DNA of 64,000 nt from the NCBI RefSeq assembly GCF_030064125.1, contig NZ_CP125957.1, positions 6,165,001-6,229,000 of the forward strand, written 5' to 3'. Of this stretch, positions 9,414 to 18,992 are shown in pieces. A program made the translations under genes and the position numbers. Each line of letters begins with the position of its first letter. Positions within the stretch are counted from its first letter, which is position 1. Under the pieces are notes generated by a model, which saw nothing but the letters and a program-made list of their open reading frames with translations, was not told where the DNA came from and searched no databases. Source of the stretch: Pseudomonas sp. G2-4 (GTDB lineage: Bacteria; Pseudomonadota; Gammaproteobacteria; Pseudomonadales; Pseudomonadaceae).

Positions 9414-10619
9414 ATGACTGATCCGCAAAATCGCCTGGTTAACCGAAAGCCTGCCACCGTTGGCTTATTGATGACGCTCACATTGCTCGGCGTCTTTCCT
9501 ATCGATGTTGTGCTGCCGTCTTTTCCTGCCCTTTCCGAGCAATTCGAACGGCCATCGTCGGACATCGCCCTGTCTGTCAGCTTGTACGCGATCGGCATTG
9601 CACTGGCGCAACTGGTGATCGGTCCGCTCTCCGACACGATCGGTCGCAAGAAACTGTTATTGGCCGGCATTACCGTTGCAGCCACTGGCGCAACCGGCTG
9701 CGTATTCGCTACTGAATTTGGATTCTTCCTGCTGTTTCGCATCATCCAGGCCTTGGGATGCGGTTGTTTCGTGCTGTCCCAGGCATTGATTCAGGATCTT
9801 TTTACAAGCGATGAGCAGCCGCGCTTACGCATATTCCTGGTCACCTGCGGGGGGATTTTCATTTCCACCTCACCGTTGGCCGGCACCTGGCTGCAGAGCT
9901 GGATGGGTTGGCGTGGCAGTTTCCTGGTGTTCATCGCCCTGGCGGTCGTTGCATTCCTGGGCGCCTGTCTCTTGCTGCGCGCTTCGATAATGGACAGCAA
10001 CCCCAGGCACCTGAATTTCATGAAGGCCTATCGAAACGTATGCAGCGACTTCAGCTTCTTGGCTTATTGGCTCACGTCAGCTCTGGCGTTTTCCTGCCAC
10101 TTCTCGTTCATCGTCATCTCGCCGCTGGTTTTCATCGACCAATTGCAACTCTCGCCCCGGGCTTTCTCGCTTGTCCTGCTAGCCTACGGACTGGCCTACA
10201 TCGGCGGAGGAGCAATCGCTGCCGCGCTGAGCAACCGAATCGACACTCAAACGCAGATCATCACCGGCCTGTGTCTGATTCTGATGGCGGGTGTCCTGAT
10301 GATGGTGTCCTTGCGTTATCTCGGCTCGACGGTAGCAACCCTATTGCTACCCATGATTATCTGCACCACCGGAACGACGATTGCCCGGGCAGCGGCCCAC
10401 ACCCGGGCAATGAATATATTCCCGGGGCAAGCCGGTACGTCCGCCTCGGCCGGTAGCGTACTGATCTTCATTGTCGGCGGGCTGACCAGTGCCGCGATCA
10501 GTGCCTCCCCGCTGGACTTGCAGCTGACGCTGGGCCTGTGCCTGATACTGCTCAGTCTCCTGGGTCTACTGCTCAATACCCTGGCCCGGCATCGCCACAG
10601 GGGACTGTTGGCAGGCTGA
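9414..10619 (+). CDS. MFS transporter, Bcr/CflA-like drug exporter family
   Basis: A 401-residue major facilitator with 12 predicted membrane segments. GPLSDTIGRKKLLL around residues 73-86 is the MFS loop 2-3 signature, and the DHA1 subfamily is suggested by PxxPxxxxFPAL-like residues in helix 1 (LPSFPAL). Expected to be an inner-membrane proton-coupled exporter; its substrate is unknown. Base composition is visibly lower in GC than its neighbours (about half AT in places such as 9781-9840) and it stands alone between rlmI and ilvD, so it may be a later insertion. Confidence 0.85.
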   Translation: MTDPQNRLVNRKPATVGLLMTLTLLGVFPIDVVLPSFPALSEQFERPSSDIALSVSLYAIGIALAQLVIGPLSDTIGRKKLLLAGITVAATGATGCVFATEFGFFLLFRIIQALGCGCFVLSQALIQDLFTSDEQPRLRIFLVTCGGIFISTSPLAGTWLQSWMGWRGSFLVFIALAVVAFLGACLLLRASIMDSNPRHLNFMKAYRNVCSDFSFLAYWLTSALAFSCHFSFIVISPLVFIDQLQLSPRAFSLVLLAYGLAYIGGGAIAAALSNRIDTQTQIITGLCLILMAGVLMMVSLRYLGSTVATLLLPMIICTTGTTIARAAAHTRAMNIFPGQAGTSASAGSVLIFIVGGLTSAAISASPLDLQLTLGLCLILLSLLGLLLNTLARHRHRGLLAG

Positions 10620-10676
10620 ACGCTGCCAGTCGTCATCCCAAGCGCGACATTGGCGTCCGATCAGCGCTTTGCGTCA

Positions 10677-10704
10677 TTTCATCCTGGCGCCAGCGGTGTA
10701 GAAT
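10677..10704 (+). promoter_or_regulatory. candidate promoter of ilvD
   Basis: TTTCAT (10677-10682) and TAGAAT (10699-10704) are separated by 16 bp, 173 bp upstream of ilvD. The leader between them and ilvD holds no convincing leader peptide or attenuator hairpin. Low-stringency prediction by eye. Confidence 0.3.
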
Positions 10705-10877
10705 CGCGACATTCATCGCCATTCATCCCCGGCGGGTTTATGAGCTCATGCTGAGGCGCGCAGCGATCCTGCACAGTCATCGGCCACTTCCGGACACTCG
10801 GCCAATCCCCGGTGTTCCAGAACGTCAACAGAAGCTCACTTCCCCTTTGATATCTGATTAGCCGCCCGGAGTGCTCC

Positions 10878-12719
10878 ATGCCTGATTACCGCTCGAAAAC
10901 ATCCACCCACGGCCGCAACATGGCCGGCGCCCGTGCCTTGTGGCGCGCCACGGGGATGAAAGATGACGACTTCAAGAAGCCGATCATCGCTATTGCCAAC
11001 TCCTTCACCCAGTTCGTACCAGGCCACGTGCATCTCAAGGATCTGGGCCAGCTGGTTGCCCGGGAAATCGAACGCGCCGGCGGCGTAGCGAAAGAATTCA
11101 ACACTATCGCCGTGGACGACGGCATCGCCATGGGCCACGACGGCATGCTCTATTCGCTGCCGAGCCGCGAGATCATCGCCGACTCCGTCGAATACATGGT
11201 CAATGCCCACTGCGCCGACGCCATCGTGTGCATTTCCAACTGCGACAAGATCACCCCAGGCATGCTCATGGCCGCCCTGCGCCTGAACATCCCGGTGATC
11301 TTCGTTTCCGGCGGTCCGATGGAAGCGGGCAAGACCAAGCTCGCCAGCCACGGTCTCGACCTGGTGGATGCCATGGTCATTGCCGCCGACTCCAGCGCTT
11401 CTGACGAGAAAGTCGCCGAGTACGAGCGTAGCGCCTGCCCGACCTGCGGTTCATGCTCCGGCATGTTCACCGCCAACTCGATGAACTGCCTGACCGAAGC
11501 CTTGGGCCTGGCCCTGCCAGGCAACGGTTCCACCCTGGCCACCCACAGCGACCGCGAACAGCTGTTCCTGCAGGCCGGCCGGACCATCGTCGAGTTGTGC
11601 AAGCGCTACTATGGCGAGAACGACGAGTCGGTGTTGCCGCGCAACATTGCCAACTTCAAGGCGTTCGAAAACGCCATGACCCTGGACATCGCCATGGGCG
11701 GTTCCACCAACACCATCCTGCATTTGCTGGCCGCCGCCCAGGAAGCCGAGATCGATTTCGACCTGCGCGACATCGACCGCCTGTCCCGTCACGTGCCGCA
11801 ACTGTGCAAGGTCGCGCCGAACATCCAGAAGTACCACATGGAAGATGTCCACCGCGCTGGCGGGATCTTCAGCATCCTTGGCTCCCTGGCCCGTGGCGGT
11901 TTGCTGCACACCGACCTGCCGACCGTGCACAGCAAGACCATGGCCGAAGGCATCGCCAAGTGGGACATCACCCAGACCACCGACGAAGCCGTGCATCATT
12001 TCTTCAAGGCCGGCCCGGCGGGCATTCCGACGCAAACCGCGTTCAGCCAGTCGACCCGCTGGGAAACCCTGGACGACGACCGTGAAAACGGCTGCATCCG
12101 CAGTGTCGAGCACGCGTATTCCCAAGAAGGCGGCCTGGCCGTGCTTTACGGCAACATCGCCCTGGACGGCTGCGTGGTGAAAACCGCCGGCGTCGATGAG
12201 TCGATCCATGTGTTCGAAGGCAACGCCAAGATCTTCGAAAGCCAGGACAGCGCGGTGCGCGGAATCCTCGCCGACGAAGTGAAGGCCGGCGATATCGTGA
12301 TCATCCGCTACGAAGGCCCGAAAGGCGGTCCGGGCATGCAGGAAATGCTCTACCCCACCTCCTACCTGAAGTCCAAGGGCCTGGGCAAAGCCTGCGCCTT
12401 GCTGACCGATGGTCGTTTCTCCGGAGGTACCTCAGGCCTGTCCATCGGCCACGCTTCGCCGGAAGCCGCAGCTGGCGGTGCCATTGGCCTGGTGCGGGAC
12501 GGCGACAAGGTGCTGATCGACATTCCAAACCGCTCGATCAACCTGTTGGTCAGCGATGAAGAACTGGCCGGACGTCGCGCCGAACAGGACAAGAAAGGCT
12601 GGAAGCCTGTGGAAGTGCGTCCGCGCAAAGTCACAACGGCACTCAAGGCCTACGCCCTGCTCGCCACCAGCGCCGACAAGGGCGCGGTGCGGAACAAGGC
12701 GATGCTCGACGGGCTGTAA
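10878..12719 (+). CDS. ilvD: dihydroxy-acid dehydratase
   Basis: A 613-residue Fe-S dehydratase of valine, leucine and isoleucine synthesis, converting 2,3-dihydroxy-3-methylbutanoate or -pentanoate to the 2-oxo acid. [11 protein letters not shown] carries the cluster ligand Cys122, and [18 protein letters not shown] at about 187-204 gives the further conserved cysteines. Length matches the E. coli-type enzyme. GGAG precedes the ATG. It is a single-gene unit with its own terminator at 12741. Confidence 0.98.
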   Translation: MPDYRSKTSTHGRNMAGARALWRATGMKDDDFKKPIIAIANSFTQFVPGHVHLKDLGQLVAREIERAGGVAKEFNTIAVDDGIAMGHDGMLYSLPSREIIADSVEYMVNAHCADAIVCISNCDKITPGMLMAALRLNIPVIFVSGGPMEAGKTKLASHGLDLVDAMVIAADSSASDEKVAEYERSACPTCGSCSGMFTANSMNCLTEALGLALPGNGSTLATHSDREQLFLQAGRTIVELCKRYYGENDESVLPRNIANFKAFENAMTLDIAMGGSTNTILHLLAAAQEAEIDFDLRDIDRLSRHVPQLCKVAPNIQKYHMEDVHRAGGIFSILGSLARGGLLHTDLPTVHSKTMAEGIAKWDITQTTDEAVHHFFKAGPAGIPTQTAFSQSTRWETLDDDRENGCIRSVEHAYSQEGGLAVLYGNIALDGCVVKTAGVDESIHVFEGNAKIFESQDSAVRGILADEVKAGDIVIIRYEGPKGGPGMQEMLYPTSYLKSKGLGKACALLTDGRFSGGTSGLSIGHASPEAAAGGAIGLVRDGDKVLIDIPNRSINLLVSDEELAGRRAEQDKKGWKPVEVRPRKVTTALKAYALLATSADKGAVRNKAMLDGL

Positions 12720-12740
12720 GCGTTCCTGGCCACAAACAAA

Positions 12741-12770
12741 AATGCCCCGCCTAGTGCGGGGCATTTTTTT
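12741..12770. terminator. bidirectional intrinsic terminator between ilvD and pchP
   Basis: AATGCCCCGC and GCGGGGCATT pair around CTAGT; seven T residues follow on the plus strand and a shorter T run on the minus strand, so it can end ilvD and also transcripts coming from the phosphatase gene. Confidence 0.9.
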
Positions 12771-12808
12771 GGCGATGAACGAAAATCCTGAGAACACCGA
12801 CCATCGAA

Positions 12809-12898
12809 TGTGGGAGCGAGCTTGCTCGCGATGGCGGCGTGTCAGCCAGCAAGGATGCTACTGATCCGACGCCATCGCGAGCAAGCTCGCTCCCACAG
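12809..12898. repeat. REP pair, GGGAGCGAGC type
   Basis: Two inverted REP cores separated by about 40 bp, between the convergent ilvD and phosphatase genes. Confidence 0.9.
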
Positions 12899-12908
12899 GG
12901 GGTGGGTG

Positions 12909-13964
12909 TTACTGGATATCCTCCGGCTTGACGATCACCCAGTTCTTGTCCGCGGTAACCGGCAACCCTTCCTTGGCCTGGGCAGCGGCGTGCTTGGCCA
13001 TCATCCCGTTAATCTGGGCCATGTATTTGTCCTTGCGGTTAATCCACAGGTGGATGCCGCCCTTGGCCACGTCCACATCGTGGAACAGCATGTAGCCATC
13101 GCTGCTTGGCGTGTCGCCGGCCACGAGCACCGGTTTTTTCCATTCATCGATGTAGGTCAGGATCGCCGCGTGCTTACCGGCCATCCAGGTCGCCGGGGTC
13201 CACAGGTAAGGCGTGTACTCCAGGCCCAGGTTGGCTTTCTCGTCATATTTACCGGCGGTAATCTGCTTGCGGGCAGTGGTCAGTTCGCCAGTCTTGCGAT
13301 CCTTGAGCAACGTGGTCACGCCGATCACGTTCTGCGGCTTGAGGTTGTAGCCGTACTTCGGATCGGAAGCGACCATGCGCACCAGCTCTTCCGACGCCGC
13401 GGTCATGACATAGACCTCGATGCCATTTTCCATCAGTTTGTTGTACAGCTCGGCCTGGCCGGTGAAGATTTTGGGCGGGTTGACCTCGTAGTTCACCACC
13501 TTGTCGCCGTCGTAATACGTGGTTGGCACCGGCTTGCCCGAAGCCATCAACTCATCGACGTAGCCCTTGAGTTCCTTGAGGGTAAAACCGGAGAACACCT
13601 GGGCAACCCACGGGTAGCAGACCATGTCGTCCACTTCGCACAGACGGTAGTAATAACTGAACAGGCTTTCCTTGTGATCGGCCGTGTCCTTGAACGGCAT
13701 CAGCTTCAAGGAAGGGTCCAGGGTTTCACGGGTGATGAGGCCCTTGTTCTCCATGAACGGCAGCAACGATTCTTCAAGATCGTAGCGGTAGCTGGTGTTG
13801 TCCATGTCGAACACCGCGTAGTTGCCCTTGTTGGCATTGGCCGCGATCATCGTGTCCAGTGCCTTGGCCTGTTCCGCCGGCCAGTGCTTGAGATCGGTGG
13901 CGAATGCCTGCCCCATGAGGCCCAGGCCCAAGGCAACAGCGAGAAGGTGAGGTACGAGCTTCAT
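12909..13964 (-). CDS. pchP: periplasmic phosphorylcholine phosphatase (HAD family)
   Basis: A 351-residue HAD-superfamily phosphatase with a 22-residue Sec signal peptide (ending GQAFA). Motif I is DMDNT at 53-57; after removing the signal these become Asp31, Asp33 and Thr35, the numbering I recall for P. aeruginosa PchP. VMTAAS at 186-191 is motif II, Lys265 the conserved lysine, and GDTPSSDG at 284-291 motif III. It releases choline from phosphorylcholine in the periplasm, feeding choline/betaine use. The start at 13964 is chosen because GGGAG is 8 nt upstream and the signal peptide begins there; upstream in-frame codons look non-coding. Confidence 0.88.
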   Translation of the reverse strand: MKLVPHLLAVALGLGLMGQAFATDLKHWPAEQAKALDTMIAANANKGNYAVFDMDNTSYRYDLEESLLPFMENKGLITRETLDPSLKLMPFKDTADHKESLFSYYYRLCEVDDMVCYPWVAQVFSGFTLKELKGYVDELMASGKPVPTTYYDGDKVVNYEVNPPKIFTGQAELYNKLMENGIEVYVMTAASEELVRMVASDPKYGYNLKPQNVIGVTTLLKDRKTGELTTARKQITAGKYDEKANLGLEYTPYLWTPATWMAGKHAAILTYIDEWKKPVLVAGDTPSSDGYMLFHDVDVAKGGIHLWINRKDKYMAQINGMMAKHAAAQAKEGLPVTADKNWVIVKPEDIQ

Positions 13965-14189
13965 CGGCATTTCTCCCAGGTTCAAAGAATCCGACGCTAA
14001 CAAATGCTTGTGACAGTTCTCGCCTGTGCACGACCGCTTACATCGTGATAACGCCAGAGGCGTATCCGTAAACGTCACTGCCTTATTCCATAAACGACAA
14101 TCTACATGCCATTTTAGTATTAATTTATTAGTTATCAGGCTGTTAGGCACACGGCCCGCAGTCGCAGCTCCAGGCGACTGGCACATGTC

Positions 14190-14714
14190 TTATCCGAGCT
14201 TTTTTGACTTCTCCCACACCTCAAAGCTGTAGGCCGGCTTGTCCCCTTCCGCCGGGTTCGGTTGGTTCGAAACCAACTTCCACTGGCTTGAATCAAATTC
14301 CGGAAACCACGCATCCCCCTCCGGGCTCAGCGCCACGCGGGTGAGGTACAGCCGATCGGCCTGCTCCAGGGCCTGGGCGTACAGTTGGGCACCGCCGATC
14401 AACATGAGCTCATCGACACCCTGTTCCAATGCCCAGGCCTCGGCTCGTTCCACCGCGGCCTCGAGTGCGGAAAAGACCTCCGCCCCCTCCAGCACCAGAT
14501 CCGGCTGACGACTGACCACGATGTTCAGGCGCCCCGGCAACGGCCGGCCGAGGGAATCCCAGGTCTTGCGCCCCATGATGATCGGCTTGCCCAAGGTGGT
14601 GGCCTTGAAGTATTTGAAATCCCCCGGCAGGTGCCAGGGCATGCTGTTGTCGACGCCGATCACACGGTTTTCACCGAGGGCTGCGATCAGGCTTAGGGGG
14701 AGAGTTTTTTTCAT
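14190..14714 (-). CDS. folA: dihydrofolate reductase
   Basis: A 174-residue enzyme reducing dihydrofolate to tetrahydrofolate with NADPH. The N-terminal LIAALGENRVIGVDNSMPWHLPGD contains the substrate-binding Asp/Trp region (quoted here only as a landmark near residues 8-30), followed by the NADPH-binding GRKTW near 48-52 and IGGAQLY near 122-128. Length is typical of chromosomal DHFR. It faces the DUF2868 gene divergently, 96 bp apart. Confidence 0.97.
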   Translation of the reverse strand: MKKTLPLSLIAALGENRVIGVDNSMPWHLPGDFKYFKATTLGKPIIMGRKTWDSLGRPLPGRLNIVVSRQPDLVLEGAEVFSALEAAVERAEAWALEQGVDELMLIGGAQLYAQALEQADRLYLTRVALSPEGDAWFPEFDSSQWKLVSNQPNPAEGDKPAYSFEVWEKSKKLG

Positions 14715-14810
14715 GGCGGCGAGGATACCAGAGGCTTGGCGCCTGGCAACGTACCCCGACGGGCGCTACAGCGGTTATGCTCACCCCTCATTCGAGCGAC
14801 GGGAGCGCCC

Positions 14811-16178
14811 GTGACAGAACTGCAAAATCTCTGGTTGACCGAAACGGTACGCCTGCGTGAAGAACACGCCGGCCCGCTCGAAGACCAGGAAGCCAATCGC
14901 CTGGCCCGCGCGGCCGGAGGCGACTTATCCACCCGCATCCGCCACCGCGCCCGCTGGCTGGCCGAACGTGACGGTCTCACCAACGCCCTGCGCCATTGGC
15001 TGCAAGGGGCGCGCCTGGCGCTGATCGTGCTCGCGGTGCTCGCCATCATCAGCGGCGCCGGCCTCGGGTTCGCCGCGCTCGGCGACGGGCAAACACCGGT
15101 CAATGTGTTCTGGGCCCTGGGCAGTCTTTTGGGGCTGAACCTGATCCTGCTCATCGGCTGGCTCCTGGGCCTGATATTCGCTGGCGAGCAAGGTGCGGCG
15201 CTGGGGCGTCTGTGGCTGTGGCTCAGCGAAAAACTCGCCCGCGATGCCAAGGCCGCCCAACTGGCACCGGCCCTGCTGCTGTTGCTGCAACGGCACAAGC
15301 TCAATCGCTGGGCCCTCGGTGCGCTGGTCAATGGTTTGTGGCTGCTGGCGATGCTCAGCGCGCTGGTCATCGTACTGATACTGATGGCGACCCGGCGCTA
15401 TGGCTTTGTCTGGGAAACCACGATCCTGGGTGGCGAAACCTTCGTCGCCATGACCCAAGCCCTCGGCGCGCTGCCTGCCCTGCTGGGCTTCAGCGTGCCG
15501 ACCGTGGAGATGATCCGCGCCAGCGGCGACGGCGCCCTGGGCATCGAAAGCGCCCGCCAGGCCTGGGCCGCCTGGCTGGTGGGCGTGGTGCTGGTCTACG
15601 GCGTGCTGCCGCGCCTGTGCCTGGCATTGTTATGCCTGTGGCGCTGGCAGCGCGGCCGGGCCTCGTTGCGCCTGGACTTGAACCTGCCGGGCTACGCCCA
15701 ACTGCGCGAACGCCTGATGCCCAGCAGTGAGCGCCTGGGCGTCAACGACGCCGCGCCCGCGCAGTTGCATCAGATCGAAAGTGCGGTCAGTGCGGTGGAA
15801 AGCGACGGCGCGTTGCTGGTGGCGATCGAACTGGACGAGCGGCCCTGGCCGCCGAAGCTGCCAGATACGGTAAAGAACGCCGGCATCCTCGACAGTCGCG
15901 AATCCCGCCACCGGCTCCTCGAACAACTGTCACGTTTTCCTCCGGCGCGGCTGGCGATTGCCTGCGACCCGCGTCGCTCGCCGGATCGTGGCAGCCTGGC
16001 GTTGATCGCCGAGCTGGCCCGCAGCGCCAGCGCCACCCGCGTCTGGTTGTTGCAGGCCCCGCCGGGCGAAGCGCTGGACGCCGAGCGCCTGGGCGACTGG
16101 CACAACGCACTGCAGCAGTTGCAATTGCCCTTCGCCGACTGCGCGCCCTTGAACTGGCTGGAGACCGGTCATGACTGA
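14811..16178 (+). CDS. DUF2868 membrane protein
   Basis: A 455-residue protein of unknown function. Four hydrophobic segments lie at about 67-89, 101-123, 168-193 and 250-277, leaving a soluble C-terminal domain of ~180 residues. The start is a GTG at 14811 with GGGAG 5 nt upstream; upstream codons lack coding character. The last 8 bp overlap the start of the GTPase gene, so the two are translationally coupled and probably act together at the inner membrane. The C-terminal part has the look of a Rossmann-like fold (strands followed by ACDPRRSP and WLLQAPPG), but I do not recognise it. Confidence 0.85.
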   Translation: MTELQNLWLTETVRLREEHAGPLEDQEANRLARAAGGDLSTRIRHRARWLAERDGLTNALRHWLQGARLALIVLAVLAIISGAGLGFAALGDGQTPVNVFWALGSLLGLNLILLIGWLLGLIFAGEQGAALGRLWLWLSEKLARDAKAAQLAPALLLLLQRHKLNRWALGALVNGLWLLAMLSALVIVLILMATRRYGFVWETTILGGETFVAMTQALGALPALLGFSVPTVEMIRASGDGALGIESARQAWAAWLVGVVLVYGVLPRLCLALLCLWRWQRGRASLRLDLNLPGYAQLRERLMPSSERLGVNDAAPAQLHQIESAVSAVESDGALLVAIELDERPWPPKLPDTVKNAGILDSRESRHRLLEQLSRFPPARLAIACDPRRSPDRGSLALIAELARSASATRVWLLQAPPGEALDAERLGDWHNALQQLQLPFADCAPLNWLETGHD

Positions 16179-17544
16179 CCCCACGAAGCCGCTGAAACTG
16201 GCCGTGGTCGGCCATACCAACGTGGGCAAGACCTCCCTGCTGCGGACCCTGACCCGGGACGTCGGCTTTGGCGAGGTATCCCACCGCCCGAGCACCACCC
16301 GCCACGTCGAGGGTGCACGCTTGTCGGTGGACGGCGAAGCGCTGCTGGAGCTGTACGATACGCCGGGCCTGGAAGACGCCATCGCCCTGCTCGATTACCT
16401 CGAGCGCCTGGAGCGTCCCGGTGAACGCCTGGACGGCCCGGCACGCCTGGCCCGTTTCCTTGAGGGCAGCGAGGCGCAACAACGCTTCGAGCAGGAAGCC
16501 AAGGTGCTGCGGCAACTGCTCGCCAGCGACGCCGGGCTCTATGTGATCGATGCCCGGGAACCGGTATTGGCCAAATATCGCGATGAGCTGGAAGTCCTCG
16601 CCAGTTGTGGCAAACCGTTGCTGCCGGTATTGAATTTCGTCAGCAGCGCCCATCATCGCGAGCCCGACTGGCGCGAAGCCCTGGCTCGATTGGGACTGCA
16701 CGCCCTGGTGCGCTTTGACAGCGTCGCTCCGCCCGAAGACGGTGAACGACGCCTGTATGAAAGCCTCGCGCTGTTGCTGGAAAGCGCCCGCGGGCAACTG
16801 GAACGACTGGTCGCCGATCAACAGGCCCAGCGCCTCGCCCGTCAACGAAGCGCGGCGCGATTGATCGCCGAATTGCTGATCGACTGCGCCGCCTGCCGGC
16901 GCAGCGTGGCCAGCGATGCCGAGCTGGAGCGCCAGGCCATCAGCGAGCTACGCGGCGCGGTCCGTCAACGCGAACAGCGCTGCGTCGAGGCCCTGCTCAA
17001 GCTCTACGCCTTCCGTCCCCAGGACGCGGCCGCCAGCGACCTGCCGCTGTTGGACGGGCGTTGGGGCGATGACCTGTTCAACCCCGAAACCCTCAAGCAA
17101 CTGGGCGTACGCGTGGGCGGTGGCATCGCGGCGGGCGCGGCGGCCGGCGCCGGGGTGGACTTGCTGGTGGGCGGCCTGACCCTCGGGGCCGCCGCCCTGG
17201 CCGGAGCCATTGTCGGCGGCACCCTGCAAACCGCCCGCAGCTACGGCAACCGGCTGATGGGCAAGCTCAAGGGCCAGCGGGAACTGACGGTGGACGACAG
17301 CGTTCTGCGCCTGCTGGCCCTGCGCCAACGCCAACTGCTGCGAGCCCTCAACGAGCGTGGCCATGCGGCGATGGACAGCATCCGCATCGCCGCGCCCCAG
17401 GACAAGACCTGGCGCGAAGGCAAGCTGCCCGAAGCCTTGAGCAAGGCTAGGGCGTATCCGCAGTGGTCGTCGCTCAATCCCAAGGCACGATTGAGCCAGG
17501 CGGAGCGGCAGGAGCAGATTGAGCGGTTGGCCGAGGAAATCTGA
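16171..17544 (+). CDS. Era-like GTPase with DUF3482 domain
   Basis: A 457-residue protein. The G1 loop GHTNVGKTS is at 14-22 and G3 DTPG at 63-66; G4 is unusual, as LNFVSS near 152-157 stands where NKxD would be expected. The C-terminal DUF3482 part contains a glycine/alanine-rich hydrophobic hairpin (about 315-352), suggesting membrane insertion. It overlaps the DUF2868 membrane gene by 8 bp. The pair is likely a membrane-associated GTPase and its partner, possibly in envelope remodelling or ion transport; this is inference only. Confidence 0.87.
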   Translation: MTDPTKPLKLAVVGHTNVGKTSLLRTLTRDVGFGEVSHRPSTTRHVEGARLSVDGEALLELYDTPGLEDAIALLDYLERLERPGERLDGPARLARFLEGSEAQQRFEQEAKVLRQLLASDAGLYVIDAREPVLAKYRDELEVLASCGKPLLPVLNFVSSAHHREPDWREALARLGLHALVRFDSVAPPEDGERRLYESLALLLESARGQLERLVADQQAQRLARQRSAARLIAELLIDCAACRRSVASDAELERQAISELRGAVRQREQRCVEALLKLYAFRPQDAAASDLPLLDGRWGDDLFNPETLKQLGVRVGGGIAAGAAAGAGVDLLVGGLTLGAAALAGAIVGGTLQTARSYGNRLMGKLKGQRELTVDDSVLRLLALRQRQLLRALNERGHAAMDSIRIAAPQDKTWREGKLPEALSKARAYPQWSSLNPKARLSQAERQEQIERLAEEI

Positions 17545-17579
17545 AGCGACACAAAACCCTCTGGCAGCACACAAGACCC

Positions 17580-17703
17580 GTGGCGAGGGAGCTTGCTCCC
17601 GCTGGGTTGCGAAGCAACCCTAAAACCTGACACCTCGGTGTATCAGATCAATCACACTTTGGGGCTGCTTCGCAGCCCAGCGGGAGCAAGCTCCCTCGCC
17701 ACA
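17580..17703. repeat. REP pair, GGCGAGGGAGC type
   Basis: Inverted copies of GGCGAGGGAGCTTGCTCCC, each followed by a second small palindrome (GGTTGCGAAGCAACC and GGGCTGCTTCGCAGCCC). It lies between the convergent GTPase and DUF523 genes and belongs to a different REP family from the GGGAGCGAGC type. Confidence 0.88.
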
Positions 17704-17725
17704 ACAGCAATCAGCGCCCTAGAGA

Positions 17726-18217
17726 TCAGTCGTTGATCAGCGCCTTGAGCGCCAAGACCGCTTCGGCCAACTCCAACTCACTGAACACCCTCACCCCATG
17801 GCGCTTGAGCAACGCTGCCGTCACACCTTCGCCACTGACTTTCACGCCACTGAACGTCCCGTCATAGGTCAACAGATTGCCGCACGACGGGCTGTTGGCC
17901 TTGAGCACGGCGATCCGGATGCCGTGCTCGCGCACCAGCGCCAGCGCCTGATGCGCACCTGACAAAAACTGCGCACTGACATCTTCGCCGTCGGTCGTGA
18001 TCACTGCTGCGCCGCCATCGAGCACTTGCCCACCCTGCCCGCCGGGAATCTCCGCCGCCGCCCGGGGCGTGGGCAGGCCACCGGCGACTTCCGGGCACAG
18101 CGCCACGATCCGGCCTTCGTCGAGCCATTGCTGAAGCTGATCGAACGGCCCGCTGGCGCCGCCGTCGTAGCGCACGCGGTGCCCGAGCAGGCAGCGACTG
18201 ACCAGGATTTTTTCCAT
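17726..18217 (-). CDS. DUF523 domain protein
   Basis: A 163-residue cytoplasmic protein beginning MEKILVSRCLLGHRVRYDG, the hallmark of the DUF523 family (conserved Cys9, then RYDG). Further conserved cysteine at NSPSCG near 128. The reaction is not established; metal or Fe-S binding is plausible from the conserved cysteines. The start at 18217 lies 2 nt after the stop codon of the oxygenase gene, so the two are one operon. No coding evidence supports a longer N-terminus. Confidence 0.85.
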   Translation of the reverse strand: MEKILVSRCLLGHRVRYDGGASGPFDQLQQWLDEGRIVALCPEVAGGLPTPRAAAEIPGGQGGQVLDGGAAVITTDGEDVSAQFLSGAHQALALVREHGIRIAVLKANSPSCGNLLTYDGTFSGVKVSGEGVTAALLKRHGVRVFSELELAEAVLALKALIND

Positions 18218-18219
18218 CC

Positions 18220-18843
18220 TCAGAACAACTCGTTGCCGCGGCGCCGGAACCACCCCGTCAAGGACAGTCGATCCCGCGTGGCAGGCAAGACTTCATGGGG
18301 GATATCCCCCGACAGGAATACCACCAGGCAACCGCCGGTGGGCACCACGTCATGTTCCGCGCCGTCGTCCAGGTACATGCGCAGTTGGCCGCCATGTTCC
18401 GGCAACCAGCCGTCGTTGAGGTAGAGCACCGCCGACACCATCCGTCGATCGTTATCGCGGAAGCGGTCGACGTGCTTGAGGTAGAACGCACCGGGCGGGT
18501 ACAGGGCGAAATGGCTTTCGAAATCCTCCAGGCCCAGAAACAGCCGGCGATTCATCGTCTCACGCAGGCTGTCCATCAACCCCAGGTAACGATCGCAGGC
18601 TGGCGCCTGGCCGGGCTCGATCCACTGGATGCGATCACCACGAATACCTTCACGAATCTCCGAGAACGGCCCGCGCCCAACCGCCGCCGGGGCCAGTTCG
18701 CCTTCGGCGGCACGCTGGCGGCACTCGTCCGCCAGGGCGCGGGTCAGCGCATCCGGCAGGAAGATGTTCTGCTGCGACCAGCCGCGCTCGGCCAGGTCGT
18801 CGACGATACGTAACAGCAGCGGGTGATCAGAAGGTATTTGCAT
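18220..18843 (-). CDS. 2-oxoglutarate/Fe(II) dioxygenase, PPHD-like prolyl hydroxylase
   Basis: About 207 residues. The double-stranded beta-helix core shows the HxD iron motif in KHVDRF, the distal His in GDIPHEV and the 2-oxoglutarate-binding Arg in TRDRLSLTGW. Strongly reminiscent of the Pseudomonas prolyl hydroxylase PPHD, reported to hydroxylate a proline of elongation factor Tu; the segment around residues 60-75 (GRGPFSEIREG) fits my memory of that family. An ATG at 18852 adds three residues and is equally possible. Operon with the DUF523 gene. Confidence 0.8.
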   Translation of the reverse strand: MQIPSDHPLLLRIVDDLAERGWSQQNIFLPDALTRALADECRQRAAEGELAPAAVGRGPFSEIREGIRGDRIQWIEPGQAPACDRYLGLMDSLRETMNRRLFLGLEDFESHFALYPPGAFYLKHVDRFRDNDRRMVSAVLYLNDGWLPEHGGQLRMYLDDGAEHDVVPTGGCLVVFLSGDIPHEVLPATRDRLSLTGWFRRRGNELF

Positions 18844-18992
18844 GGCGCGCATAGTATTCCTGTGCCTGCAAAACCGACAGCGATGCCCGACAGGTTTTTA
18901 ACGCCAGATAACACCGCCGTAGGAACTTGATACGAATTCTCGACAAGTCCCCACACCCCACGGAGAATAGTCGGCTGCTGACAGGAGTCCCT

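Noticed and set aside
10741..10861. Possible leader peptide ahead of ilvD
   Set aside because: The frame lacks runs of branched-chain amino-acid codons and no attenuator hairpin follows it.
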